Notes: generated by a model from the letters alone, not told the origin. 64,000 nt of DNA from UBA2279 sp034399355 (GCA_034399355.1 JAXMMT010000037.1:62001-126000); one strand, 5' to 3'. Counted from the first letter of the stretch, positions 42,321 through 55,263 are shown. Numbers and translations: made by a program.

Positions 42321-43028
42321 ATGTCGACGACCCCTCTCAAGCAACCTTCATGCCTGAGCGCGCGAGGGCGCCTCATTCGCGGTATCCGCCTTGGTTTTCC
42401 GATCTTCCTCGGCTATATGCCCGTTGGTGCCGCGTTCGGCATCCTTGCACGGAGTTGGGGATTCAGCCCGGCACAGGCGATCATATGCTCGGGAACCGCA
42501 CTCGCAGGTGCAGGACAGTTCATCGGTCTTTCCCTCATGAAGGCCGGCGCGGACGTCGCGAGCGTACTCGTGGCGACAACCGTCGTGAACCTGCGCTACG
42601 TACTGTTCGGCGCAACACTCTCGCCCTACGTGAAGACCGCCCCCCTCTCAGGTCAGGCCGCCCTGGCCTTCAGCGTCACCGATGAGACCTTCGCCGTGAA
42701 CATGAGCGACCTCCGCCAGGGAACCGGCGAGGTATGGTCCATGGCCGGCGTGGGCGCCGTCGCGTGGAGCGGATGGGTGCTTGGCACGGCGCTCGGCGTG
42801 TTCGGCTCCAGCTTGATCGGCGATCCTTATCGCTTCGGCGTGGAGTTCGCGATGCCCGCGATGTTCACAGCGTTGCTGGTGGCTCAGGCCGAGGACAAGC
42901 GCCACATCGTGATCGGCCTGGTCGCCGCGGTTCTGACTGTGGTCTGCGCGCTTGTGCTGCCGGGCAAGTGGTACATAGTGACGGCGGCCATCGGCGCCGC
43001 GACGATAGGAACAGTGACGTACCGATGA
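42321..43028 (+). CDS. azlC: Branched-chain amino acid exporter large subunit AzlC
   Basis: A 235-residue AzlC membrane protein. It starts MSTTPLKQ, and GIRLGFPIFLGYMPVGAAFGILA plus AGAGQFIGLSLM are family hallmarks. With AzlD it exports branched-chain amino acids or analogues. The start at 42321 is used because a longer frame enters the intergenic region. ATGA overlap with azlD shows coupling. Confidence 0.94.
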   Translation: MSTTPLKQPSCLSARGRLIRGIRLGFPIFLGYMPVGAAFGILARSWGFSPAQAIICSGTALAGAGQFIGLSLMKAGADVASVLVATTVVNLRYVLFGATLSPYVKTAPLSGQAALAFSVTDETFAVNMSDLRQGTGEVWSMAGVGAVAWSGWVLGTALGVFGSSLIGDPYRFGVEFAMPAMFTALLVAQAEDKRHIVIGLVAAVLTVVCALVLPGKWYIVTAAIGAATIGTVTYR

Positions 43029-43351
43029 AAAGCTCCTACGTATGGGTAGTCGTCATCGGCATGGGACTCGCCAACTACGCGGTGCGCCTCGTTCCGATGG
43101 CGCTCTTGGCGCGCCTGGAGTTGCCCAAAACCGTCCAGCGCTGGCTGTCGTTCATCCCTGTGTCCGTGATGGCTGCGCTCTTGGTGGGTGAAGTACTGCG
43201 TCCCGGCGGCCACTGGCTGCCCCCACTTCAGAACCCCTATCTGTTCGCCGCCTTGCCGACAGCCTTCGTCTACTACAAATGGCGCAACTTCCTTGGCACC
43301 ACCGTCGTCGGCGTCCTGTTCTACTTGGCTTTCAGGACCCTCCTCGGCTAG
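43025..43351 (+). CDS. azlD: Branched-chain amino acid exporter small subunit AzlD
   Basis: A 108-residue small membrane protein with about four helices: VWVVVIGMGLANYAVRLVPM, then LSFIPVSVMAALLVGEVL, and a C-terminal pair. This matches AzlD, the partner of AzlC. The ATG overlaps the azlC stop by 4 bp. Confidence 0.93.
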   Translation: MKSSYVWVVVIGMGLANYAVRLVPMALLARLELPKTVQRWLSFIPVSVMAALLVGEVLRPGGHWLPPLQNPYLFAALPTAFVYYKWRNFLGTTVVGVLFYLAFRTLLG

Positions 43352-43414
43352 ACTGTGACCTCGCGGACGAGCGTCCGCCAAGCCTCTCGTACGCAAGTAG
43401 CCGAAAGGATCTCG

Positions 43415-44710
43415 ATGGCCCTCGTCAAACCCTTCAGAGCCGTCATGTTCCGGCACGACGAGACCGACATCAGTCGACTCACCGCGCCGCCCTACGACGT
43501 CATCAACGCCGAGCAGCGCGAAACGCTCCTTGCGATGGATCCGCACAACATCGTCGCACTCGAGCTACCTGAAGGTCCGCTCGACCCAAGCGCCCCGGGC
43601 AACCGATACGAGATCGGCGCTGCACGCTGGGCCGAGTGGCGTGAGCAAGACATCCTGGTGGAGGATCTCGCACCAGCCATATACGTCCTCGAGCAGTCCT
43701 GGGAGCACGATGGCCGACACGTCCGCCGTCGAGCTCTGGTCGGAGCCGTCGAACTCCATCCGTTCTCGGACAGGGTCATCCTGCCTCACGAACGCACGCT
43801 GCCGAAGGCGCTCGACGACCGTCTCCGCATGACACGCGCATGTGCCGCGAACCTCAGCCAAGTCTTCGGGCTCTTCACTGATCCCGCGGGCGAGACCGAC
43901 CTCGTGTTCGAGAACGCCATGCGCTCCGAGCCGATCAGCCAGGCAACGGATGCAGAGGGTGTATTCAGCCGCATGTGGGCCATTCATGACACGGACGTCC
44001 AGAACCAGATCCGCACCTTCATGGAGCACAAGCAGCTCTTCATCGCCGACGGACATCACCGCTACACGACCGCTCTCGCCTATCGCGACGAGCGCCGCGC
44101 CGAGGCATCTGTCGCAGGCATCACACATGCCGAGACGCCCGCCTACGACTTCGTCATGATGGCGCTCGTCAACATGGACGACCCCGACCTCATCGTACTT
44201 CCGACGCACCGCGTGGCGCGTGCCGAGGGCGAGTTCGATGCCACCGCGTTCTGGACCGCACTCGGCGAGTCCTTCGACGTCACCGAACTCTCTGCTGGCC
44301 ATCCGTCCGCGGTGTTGGCAAATGCCACGCGGACGACCTTCATCGTGAAGACCGACGACGGCACGACCCGCACAGTCTCGCTCAAAGAGGATGTCGATCC
44401 CGTGAAGGCCATCGCCACCGGCCACAAGGACAACTGGAAGAACATCGATGTCGCAGTGCTGCAGGAGCTGGTACTCAAACCACTGCTGCGCATTCACCCT
44501 GACGAACCGGCCACGCTCGAGCGCCTGTCGTTCATCAAGAACGCTCATGATGCGCTGAAGGTCCCAAATGGCGATGTGGCGTTCGTGGTCAACGCAACCC
44601 GCATGGACCAGCTCCGCGCGGTCGCCCTGGACGGCGACACGATGCCGCAGAAGTCGACGTACTTCTACCCGAAACTGCTATCCGGACTCCTTATGAAGTC
44701 GCTCGCTTGA
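43415..44710 (+). CDS. DUF1015 family protein
   Basis: A 431-residue cytoplasmic protein of the DUF1015 (SerC-like/HTH-containing) family. Motifs LTAPPYDVINAEQRETLL, LPHERTLPKALDDRL and LFIADGHHRYTTALAYRDE are typical. The function is not established; in some bacteria it sits near serine or phosphoserine metabolism. The start at 43415 has AAAGGA 6 nt upstream. It follows azlCD by 63 bp. Confidence 0.9.
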   Translation: MALVKPFRAVMFRHDETDISRLTAPPYDVINAEQRETLLAMDPHNIVALELPEGPLDPSAPGNRYEIGAARWAEWREQDILVEDLAPAIYVLEQSWEHDGRHVRRRALVGAVELHPFSDRVILPHERTLPKALDDRLRMTRACAANLSQVFGLFTDPAGETDLVFENAMRSEPISQATDAEGVFSRMWAIHDTDVQNQIRTFMEHKQLFIADGHHRYTTALAYRDERRAEASVAGITHAETPAYDFVMMALVNMDDPDLIVLPTHRVARAEGEFDATAFWTALGESFDVTELSAGHPSAVLANATRTTFIVKTDDGTTRTVSLKEDVDPVKAIATGHKDNWKNIDVAVLQELVLKPLLRIHPDEPATLERLSFIKNAHDALKVPNGDVAFVVNATRMDQLRAVALDGDTMPQKSTYFYPKLLSGLLMKSLA

Positions 44711-44741
44711 CAGCAACATGCCCGAGAAGCACAGACGCGCG

Positions 44742-45014
44742 TCAGGACAGTCGCGGACCGTGTGTGAGGAAGAACGCGCAGAAGGTACACTGCTCCTTGG
44801 CGGCGGCGCTCCGGTCTACGAAGGGGTCGAAGATGAGGGCGGGGTCACTGGTGACGAGATTGGTCTCCCGGTAGCACTTGCCCACCATGCACGAGGCGGG
44901 ACACTGCTCCTTGGGGTCTTTGGCGTGCAAGCACTCCGCCATCATCTCATCGTCGCACCCGCGAAGCGTCCAGCATGCCGCCACGTCGTCCTCCTGCACC
45001 TTCACCGTCGTCAC
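44742..45014 (-). CDS. Small cysteine-rich CW-type protein
   Basis: A protein of about 90 residues with nine cysteines in paired motifs: AACWTLRGC, AECLHA, QCPASCMVGKC and QCTFCAFF. The CW...GC...CP spacing resembles two-CW-type domain proteins. The GTG start at 45014 lies 8 nt after a TACAAT hexamer on the minus strand, so its mRNA may be leaderless; GTG at 45005 is an alternative. It is divergent from the flavoprotein gene downstream of it on the plus strand. Probably metal binding (inference). Confidence 0.6.
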   Translation of the reverse strand: MTTVKVQEDDVAACWTLRGCDDEMMAECLHAKDPKEQCPASCMVGKCYRETNLVTSDPALIFDPFVDRSAAAKEQCTFCAFFLTHGPRLS

Positions 45015-45154
45015 AGCCTTGTATTGTAGCGCCTCGGCCCGGAACACACGAGCTGTGTACTGACTGACAGGACATGGTGAGGTCATCGGCGAAACTAGTA
45101 GAGACCGAACCACATAGTGCGCAGCACAGATTAACGAACGGAAGGATCAAGCCC

Positions 45155-46252
45155 GTGCGCGATGTCTCGTCTGTCCCCAAGTACGACCACTACCGCACAA
45201 TCATCGTTGGCGCCGGTCCCGCAGGAATCCTCGCGGCGTATCATGCCGTAACAGCGGGACCGACACTTCTCGTTGAAGCCGCTCCTATGCCCCGCTACAA
45301 GGGCTGCGGCGGGATGCTGCACACGCACACCAGGAGGGCGCTGGCCGAGTATGCCCCCATTCCTGATGACATCGTCCTGAATCCGCGCACGGTCCTCTTC
45401 CGCTTTCATGACTGGGACCGCAAGGTCAAGAAGATCACGACGCTGGAACTTCTCAATGTTGACCGCGCACTGTTCGATGAATGGCTCCTGGGCATCCTGC
45501 CACCCTCGGTGGATCTCGCCGCTCCCTGCGAGGTGCGCACGCTTGAACAGGATGCCGAGAAGGTCACCGTCATACTGCGCACGGGCAAGGGCGACATCAC
45601 CCTGACATGTGACAACCTCATCGGCGCTGACGGAGGACGTTCGAAGGTGCGCCGTGATCTCGGCGTCCCCAACACCGCGCAGTATGTCACTCTGCAAGAC
45701 TTCGTTCACCTTGACGGGCCCATCGAACCCTATTTCGACTGCATCTACATCCGCGGAATCGGCCATGAATACGCTTACACCTACGTGGTGCCGAAGGGCG
45801 ATGTCGCGGACATCGGTTGCGTCTACTACCCGCACAGCAAGCAGCCCTGGCACATGCAAGATGAGATCGTCCGAATCCTTCGAGATGCGATGCCCGCGCT
45901 TGGGGAGACCGTGACGCGTCAAGCATGCACAGCCCTGTATGTTCGCTCCATCGAAGACGTGGTGGCCGGCGAGGGAAGGGTACTGCTCGCGGGCGAAGCG
46001 GGTGGTTTCATCTCCCCGACCTCAGGCGAAGGTATCTCGTACGCAGTGAACACCGGCCACCTCGCGGGATGCGCTGTCGCCGAGAATGACTCACGGCACG
46101 CCGTGGCGGCGTATCGCAGGGCTACGGCCGGCATTCGGGAGAACATCGGCCGCAAGTTCCGCTGGCTACCGATGATGGAGTCAAGCGCCGGCAAGTATGT
46201 CGCAGGATTCGTACCACGACCTATCGTGAGCAGGATCACACACGGGTTGTGA
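45155..46252 (+). CDS. Geranylgeranyl reductase family FAD-dependent oxidoreductase
   Basis: A 365-residue flavoprotein. The N-terminal dinucleotide-binding motif is IIVGAGPAGILAAYHA, followed by PRYKGCGGMLHTHTRRAL (CG-G motif of the family) and a second FAD motif in VLLAGEAGGFISPTSGEGISYAVNTG. Members reduce isoprenoid side chains in lipids or quinones, or act as halogenase-like oxidoreductases. The GTG start at 45155 has GGAAGG 9 nt upstream. Substrate unknown. Confidence 0.87.
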   Translation: MRDVSSVPKYDHYRTIIVGAGPAGILAAYHAVTAGPTLLVEAAPMPRYKGCGGMLHTHTRRALAEYAPIPDDIVLNPRTVLFRFHDWDRKVKKITTLELLNVDRALFDEWLLGILPPSVDLAAPCEVRTLEQDAEKVTVILRTGKGDITLTCDNLIGADGGRSKVRRDLGVPNTAQYVTLQDFVHLDGPIEPYFDCIYIRGIGHEYAYTYVVPKGDVADIGCVYYPHSKQPWHMQDEIVRILRDAMPALGETVTRQACTALYVRSIEDVVAGEGRVLLAGEAGGFISPTSGEGISYAVNTGHLAGCAVAENDSRHAVAAYRRATAGIRENIGRKFRWLPMMESSAGKYVAGFVPRPIVSRITHGL

Positions 46253-46254
46253 GC

Positions 46255-46821
46255 CTAGCGCGACCGCTCAAGATGCGACTTGCTCGGCGTCGGCTCGACC
46301 TGACCCTGGTAACGTGACCCGAGACCTGGCGTTCCGTAGGGACGGTCGACTGACGTCGTCATCTGCATGAACGAAATCTGGCCGATTGCCGTACCGGGCG
46401 TTAGCACTATCGGTAGGTTCGCAACATTGCTCAATTCGAGCGTGAGTGTTCCGTCCCAGCCTGGGTCCACATATCCTGCCGTGGAGTGTATGAGCAGACC
46501 AAGCCTACCTAGGGAGGACTTGCCCTCAAGGCGTGCCACGATGTCGTCAGGGAGCGCCACGCGTTCGATTGTCGCCCCCAAGACGAACTCCCCGGGGTGC
46601 AGAACGAATGGCTCCTCCGGGCTTGCCCGCACAAGCTCCATCAGGCCACTTTGCTCCATAGACGGATCGATGTAGGGGTACCGCGAGTTCCGGAAGACCT
46701 GGAACTTATTATCCAAATGCAAGTCTACGCTCGAAGGCTGGATGTCATCAGGATCGAACGGGTCGATCCTGATGCGACCGGCCAACAGCTGCTCTTTGAT
46801 GCTGTGATCGGAAAGTACCAT
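46255..46821 (-). CDS. dcd: dCTP deaminase
   Basis: A 188-residue Dcd. Hallmarks are LSDHSIKEQLLAGRI, IQPSSVDLHLDN, EGKSSLGRLGLLIHSTAG (catalytic glutamate and nucleotide-binding serines) and GWDGTLTLELSN. It converts dCTP to dUTP (some members also hydrolyse dUTP), feeding thymidylate synthesis. It lies 12 bp after nrdJ on the same strand. Confidence 0.97.
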   Translation of the reverse strand: MVLSDHSIKEQLLAGRIRIDPFDPDDIQPSSVDLHLDNKFQVFRNSRYPYIDPSMEQSGLMELVRASPEEPFVLHPGEFVLGATIERVALPDDIVARLEGKSSLGRLGLLIHSTAGYVDPGWDGTLTLELSNVANLPIVLTPGTAIGQISFMQMTTSVDRPYGTPGLGSRYQGQVEPTPSKSHLERSR

Positions 46822-46833
46822 CAGCCCACGCCC

Positions 46834-49107
46834 CTACGCGCACTTGCTGTAGCCGCACGCACGGCAGACCGTGCAACCGGACTCGTGCTCCAGAGAACCT
46901 CCGCATTCGGGACACGCCCCGGCGAGATTGTCGAGCTGATCCCCGTTCCTCGAGACGACGGTGCTTGCGTGGCCGGTCTCCACCCACTCGAGATAGTGCT
47001 CCATGGCGATGCCGACCGCATCCGCGCACGAGAGGACCTTGCCGCCCTTCGCCCATGCAGGGCTCGGGCAGCGAATGCCCCTCAAGTGCTTGAGGATGGC
47101 TTGAGGATCGACACCTGCGCGCAGCGAAACGGAGATCATCCGGGACAGCGCCTCCGACTGCGACGAAGCACACCCACCTGACTTGCCCATCTGAGTGAAG
47201 ACCTCACACAAGCCCTGCTCATCCGAGTTGATCGTGATATAGAGATTGCCACACCCGGTCTGGATCTTCTCGGTACGGCCGAGCGTGATACTAGGGCGTG
47301 GCCGCGGCTCGATCTCCCCGTGACGCACCATGTCCGCACGGGGCTGTGAGCTCTTGCCCGTCGTCAACACCTGGCCCTCTTTGGAGCCATCGCGATAGAT
47401 GGTGACACCCTTGACGCCTAGCTCATGCGCCAGGTCGTAGACCTCGCGCACATCCTCGGGAGTGGCGTCGTTGGCGAAGTTGACGGTCTTCGAGACCGCG
47501 TTGTCGGTGTACTTCTGGAAAGCAGCCTGCATGCGGATGTGCCACGCTGGTTCGATGTCATGCGCCGTGACGAACACTGCACGCACATCCCCGGGCACGG
47601 CGTCGATATCATGCACACTGCCGTGCTCTGCGATCAGGCCCATCAACTCGCGGCTGTAGAAGCCCTGTTTGACAGCCACGTCCTCGAACAGCGGATTTAC
47701 CTCGATTAGGCGGTCATTGTCCATGACCGTGCGAACGTAGCTCACCGCGAACAGGGGTTCGATACCTGAGCTGCAGTTCGCAAGGATCGAGAGCGTGCCA
47801 GTCGGAGCGATGGTCGTGACCGTCGCATTGCGCAGCTGGGCACCTTCGGGAGTGTCGTAGATCGAGCCCTCGAAGTTCGGGAACACACCACGCGTACCAG
47901 CAAGCTTCACGGACGCAGCCCGAGCCTCCGCCTCGATGAAGCCCATAACCTTCTCACCGAGGCCAACCGCCTCCTCGCTGTCGTAGGGAATGCCCATCGT
48001 GATGAGCATGTCCGCCCAACCCATGACGCCCAGGCCGATCTTGCGGTTCCCCCGAGCGAGTTCTCTGATCTTCTCGAGCGGATACTCATTGACATCGATG
48101 ACGTTGTCCAGGAAGTGAACGCCGCGATGCACGACATCGGCAAATCGATCCCAGTCCACGTCCGGACCGTTGTCGGTATAGCGTACGAACCGGGACAGGT
48201 TGACCGACCCAAGGTTACACGCCTCATAGGGAAGCAGAGGCTGTTCGCCACACGGGTTGGTCGACTCGATCTCGCCGAGCCGCGGTGTCGGATTGTCGCG
48301 GTTCATCCGGTCGATGAAGATGATACCGGGGTCCCCCGTCGCCCATGCCATGTCGATGATGAGCTCATAGACTTCGCGTGCGTCCAACTCACCGCCAACC
48401 TCTTTCGTCCGGGGGTTGTAAAGCGCGTAGCTGCTCCCCGACTGCACGGCGTCCATGAACTCCTCGGTAATCGCCACCGAGATATTGAAGTTCGAGAAAT
48501 CTCCGTCTTCCTTGCACTTGATGAAGCTGAGGATATCGGGGTGGTCGACCCGCAGAACGCCCATGTTGGCGCCACGCCGGGTACCCCCTTGCTTCACCGC
48601 TTCAGTCGCTTGGTTGAAGACCCGCATGAATGACACGGGGCCCGAGGAAACACCCTGGGTCGAGCGCACTTGATCGCCAGTCGGACGCAGACGCGAGAAC
48701 GAGAACCCGGTGCCTCCACCCGACTTGTGGATGAGTGCGGTGTCCCGCACCGCCCCAAAGATCGAGTCCATGGAGTCGTCGACCGGAAGCACGAAGCAAG
48801 CAGACAACTGCTGGAGTTCGCGCCCGGCGTTCATGAGTGTCGGCGAGTTCGGGAGGAACTCGAGCGACGTCATGAGGTCATAGAAGGCACGCGCGGTCTC
48901 TGCGACCGCAGCCTCATCCGCCCCGTAATGCAGCTCAGCCGACGCGATATTCTCGGCCACCCGCCGGAACATGTCCGACGGTTCCTCGATGGCATTCCCG
49001 TCCTCGTCCTTCATCAGGTAACGCTTTCGCAGCACGGTGAGGCTGTTAGGAGACAGCGTTTCGTTGATCGTCTTCAAATAGGCAGCGGTCTCGTTCAGGT
49101 CAGCCAT
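46834..49107 (-). CDS. nrdJ: Adenosylcobalamin-dependent ribonucleotide reductase (class II)
   Basis: A 757-residue NrdJ. The N-terminal redox cysteine is in LQQLSACFVLPVDDSMD, the substrate loop has GTGFSFSRLRPTGD and GGTRRGANMGVLRVDHPD, and the active-site cysteine is in ESTNPCGEQPLLPYE. The C-terminal zinc ribbon (CPECGG...CTVCRACGYSKCA) rounds off the family architecture. Class II enzymes use vitamin B12 and do not need oxygen. Two NrdR-like boxes overlap its promoter. No cobalamin riboswitch is seen. Confidence 0.96.
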   Translation of the reverse strand: MADLNETAAYLKTINETLSPNSLTVLRKRYLMKDEDGNAIEEPSDMFRRVAENIASAELHYGADEAAVAETARAFYDLMTSLEFLPNSPTLMNAGRELQQLSACFVLPVDDSMDSIFGAVRDTALIHKSGGGTGFSFSRLRPTGDQVRSTQGVSSGPVSFMRVFNQATEAVKQGGTRRGANMGVLRVDHPDILSFIKCKEDGDFSNFNISVAITEEFMDAVQSGSSYALYNPRTKEVGGELDAREVYELIIDMAWATGDPGIIFIDRMNRDNPTPRLGEIESTNPCGEQPLLPYEACNLGSVNLSRFVRYTDNGPDVDWDRFADVVHRGVHFLDNVIDVNEYPLEKIRELARGNRKIGLGVMGWADMLITMGIPYDSEEAVGLGEKVMGFIEAEARAASVKLAGTRGVFPNFEGSIYDTPEGAQLRNATVTTIAPTGTLSILANCSSGIEPLFAVSYVRTVMDNDRLIEVNPLFEDVAVKQGFYSRELMGLIAEHGSVHDIDAVPGDVRAVFVTAHDIEPAWHIRMQAAFQKYTDNAVSKTVNFANDATPEDVREVYDLAHELGVKGVTIYRDGSKEGQVLTTGKSSQPRADMVRHGEIEPRPRPSITLGRTEKIQTGCGNLYITINSDEQGLCEVFTQMGKSGGCASSQSEALSRMISVSLRAGVDPQAILKHLRGIRCPSPAWAKGGKVLSCADAVGIAMEHYLEWVETGHASTVVSRNGDQLDNLAGACPECGGSLEHESGCTVCRACGYSKCA

Positions 49108-49180
49108 CAGTGCCCTCCCAGCAGCGTAGATTTGTCGGTCTCAAGCGCGAGTGGCGCGGCTCCTCCGGTACGCCACGCCA

Positions 49181-49229
49181 CAACATATTGCGCCTTCCCA
49201 GTCTAAGCGTGGCACATCTAGTGCGTCAA
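49181..49229 (-). promoter_or_regulatory. nrdJ promoter with tandem NrdR-like boxes
   Basis: TTGACG (49224-49229), 18-bp spacer and TAGACT (49200-49205) on the minus strand form a promoter. A 10-mer CAATATGTTG at 49181-49190 matches the NrdR core CwATATnTwG at all positions; CTAGATGTGC at 49212-49221 matches 7 of 10. The two boxes are 31 bp apart, three helical turns, as in known NrdR operators. The leader to nrdJ is about 85 nt. Confidence 0.7.
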
Positions 49230-49306
49230 TCCGCCTAGGGACGAACGGCGCGCGTACCCCGCCGTACGGCGCCTCCCGGGGGTGTGAATGCTCCCTAAAC
49301 GCAGAC

Positions 49307-49336
49307 GAGCGCCGCCCGTGTCGACGGACGGCGCTC
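49307..49336 (-). terminator. Hairpin terminator candidate downstream of the NifU-like gene
   Basis: GAGCGCCG pairs with CGGCGCTC and the inner CCGT with ACGG around a CGAC loop, with one mismatch; on the minus strand GTCTGCGTTT follows. It lies between the NifU-like gene and the nrdJ promoter. Confidence 0.6.
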
Positions 49337-49359
49337 GGACTGATCAAGAACGAGTACCC

Positions 49360-49578
49360 CTAGACGGACTCGACGCGCTCCACCTCAGGAATCTCCTGCT
49401 TCAGAATGCGCTCCACACCGTTCGACAGCGTCAACTGTGACATTGGGCAACCAGCGCAGGCACCCACCAGGCGCACCTTCACAACGCCGCCCTCAACATC
49501 GACCAGCTCGACGTCGCCACCATCGGCCTGAAGGGCCGGGCGGATCTTGTCGAGTACCTCCTGGACGCGCTCTTTCAC
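49360..49578 (-). CDS. NifU C-terminal-domain iron-sulfur scaffold protein
   Basis: A 72-residue NifU C-terminal domain protein. It carries ALQADGGDVELVDVE and the cluster ligand motif GACAGCPMSQLTL (CXXC). Such short Nfu proteins carry or deliver Fe-S clusters; QueH and many anaerobic enzymes would be clients (inference). AGGAGGCGC lies just before the ATG at 49578. Confidence 0.94.
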   Translation of the reverse strand: MKERVQEVLDKIRPALQADGGDVELVDVEGGVVKVRLVGACAGCPMSQLTLSNGVERILKQEIPEVERVESV

Positions 49579-49710
49579 GATGCGCCTCCTTCCTGACTCA
49601 CTCGTTCGCCGGAAGCGAACGGCGGATACACCTCATGGCAGACCACCAGATGATAGCACTGCTCATACCATGCCAACCGAGGGCCCTGAAGCCCCGGCTC
49701 GAGAAACGCC

Positions 49711-49856
49711 AGAGCCGTTGGATGTGTTCAGCGGCGTCCTACTCTCCCACGGCCTACGCCGCAGTACCATCGGCGCTGGAGGGCTTAACTTCCGAGTTCG
49801 GAATGGGATCGGGTGTACCCCCTCCGCCAAAACCACTGAACACATCCAACGGCTCT
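49711..49856 (-). other. 5S rRNA processing stem (perfect 20-bp inverted repeat)
   Basis: AGAGCCGTTGGATGTGTTCA at 49711-49730 and its exact reverse complement at 49837-49856 flank and enter the ends of 5S rRNA. This extends the terminal helix of 5S into the precursor and is a likely processing (and perhaps termination) structure. Confidence 0.75.
49723..49842 (-). rRNA. rrf: 5S ribosomal RNA
   Basis: About 120 nt with conserved blocks on the minus strand: CCGATCCCATTCCGAACTCG, GAAGTTAAGCCC, and the closing TGGGAGAGTAGG segment. The terminal helix TGTTCA/TGAACA pairs. It follows 23S by about 120 bp. Confidence 0.95.
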
Positions 49857-49909
49857 CGTCGTTGGATAGTCGTTCTCACGATATCCAATTCTCAAGTGGC
49901 ACTCCTGGT

Positions 49910-49958
49910 GCGTTTCGCACCCTGAGAGCTGTATAGCGATCACGAGAATGTTGAATAG
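49910..49958 (-). other. 3' arm of the 23S rRNA processing stem
   Basis: This 49-nt stretch is the imperfect reverse complement of 52967-53015 on the other side of 23S rRNA (about 40 of 49 positions match, including a 9-bp and a 10-bp run). It forms the precursor stalk cut by RNase III-type enzymes. Confidence 0.8.
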
Positions 49959-49961
49959 AAG

Positions 49962-52961
<3,000 letters not shown>

Positions 52962-52966
52962 ATGTA

Positions 52967-53015
52967 CTATTCGCGATTCTCGTTCACGCTATACAGCTTT
53001 CAAGGTGCGAAACGC
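52967..53015 (-). other. 5' arm of the 23S rRNA processing stem
   Basis: Pairs with 49910-49958 downstream of 23S rRNA. The 215-bp 16S-23S spacer around it holds no tRNA; it also holds a GC-rich hairpin (CGCGCCC/GGGCGCG) and the 3' arm of the 16S stem. Confidence 0.8.
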
Positions 53016-53039
53016 GCCCCTGGAGGGCGCGCGGAAGGC

Positions 53040-53067
53040 CTGAGCCCTCAAAACCGGATACTGTGAT
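53040..53067 (-). other. 3' arm of the 16S rRNA processing stem
   Basis: Matches the reverse complement of 54880-54907 in the 16S leader at 24 of 28 positions, so the two arms fold together around 16S in the precursor transcript. Confidence 0.8.
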
Positions 53068-53175
53068 CCACGCTTACGCGTGACGAGGAAACCAGATCGA
53101 CGTTTGGCTCTAGGGCCCCAGGAGACAAGTCTCAACCGGGACACCACCGATCCGAGGACCGGCGCCAAAACTCCC

Positions 53176-54696
<1,521 letters not shown>

Positions 54697-54922
54697 ATGT
54701 CACAGGGCAAGCCCTGTGTTCTGCAAGAGAATCGGACCTGGAAGATCCGGAGTGATCCACCTGCACCGGTAAGGAGGCCGGTGTGGTTTGGATCGTACGT
54801 TCGCATCGGATTGGCCTGTTGACTGGCCCTCTCGATACGACGGGTTTATGTGGTCTGTTGTACAGACCTTACTGGCTTCATCACAGTATCCAGTTTTCAA
54901 GGTTCAGGCGCAGCGAGGGGAT
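54697..54922 (-). other. rRNA leader with processing hairpins
   Basis: About 220 nt of leader between the promoter and 16S. It includes a perfect 8-bp hairpin at 54701-54718 (CACAGGGC/GCCCTGTG), a hairpin at 54764-54783 with CCTCCTTA in its loop, a hairpin at 54852-54868 (GGTCTGT/ACAGACC), the 5' arm of the 16S stem (54880-54907) and a boxA-like ACCTTGAAAACT. No gene is present. Confidence 0.75.
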
Positions 54923-54951
54923 ACGTTACGTGTCTTCCGTCTCGCTGTCAA
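54923..54951 (-). promoter_or_regulatory. rRNA operon promoter
   Basis: A consensus TTGACA (-35, 54946-54951), 17-bp spacer and TAACGT (-10, 54923-54928) on the minus strand, preceded by an A-rich stretch (GGAAAAAGCC) that could act as an UP-like element. Transcription would start near 54916. Confidence 0.85.
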
Positions 54952-55017
54952 CGGCTTTTTCCGACCTTCTTCAACGCGTTCTTCGCGATCTGGATCCGAC
55001 ACATTCAATCGGGCATT

Positions 55018-55050
55018 AAAAACGCCCCCGGATCTGCATCTCGGAGGCGT
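55018..55050 (-). terminator. Intrinsic terminator after tyrS
   Basis: ACGCCTCC pairs with GGGGGCGT and is followed by TTTTTAAT on the minus strand. It lies about 215 nt after the tyrS stop and just before the rRNA promoter. A second hairpin, GCCATCT/AGATGGC, lies at 55068-55083. Between 55084 and 55263 I see no gene. Confidence 0.75.
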
Positions 55051-55263
55051 CAGGCGGGTTCACGGCCGCCATCTCTAGATGGCCCGTTACCCTATCCGAT
55101 TGACCCCGTCGACATGCGTTTTCTTCAAGACCGCGCTCCACTCGTCGAAACGCTCGGAAGCAGCTTGAATACTCTACCACTCGCCCTGTGCCTGCGCAAG
55201 CACATCGAAGACCTGTCGCGGCAGATTGTTCGCTCCCTCGTTACGGGAAGGCAAAACTGCCGC

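Noticed and set aside
49108..49359. Cobalamin riboswitch for nrdJ
   Set aside because: No B12-box could be recognised; NrdR-like boxes explain the region better.
49600..49622. Second SOS-like box near 49602-49620 (CGTTCGC...GCGAACG)
   Set aside because: The half-sites are in the opposite order (GTTC then GAAC), so it is only a hairpin.
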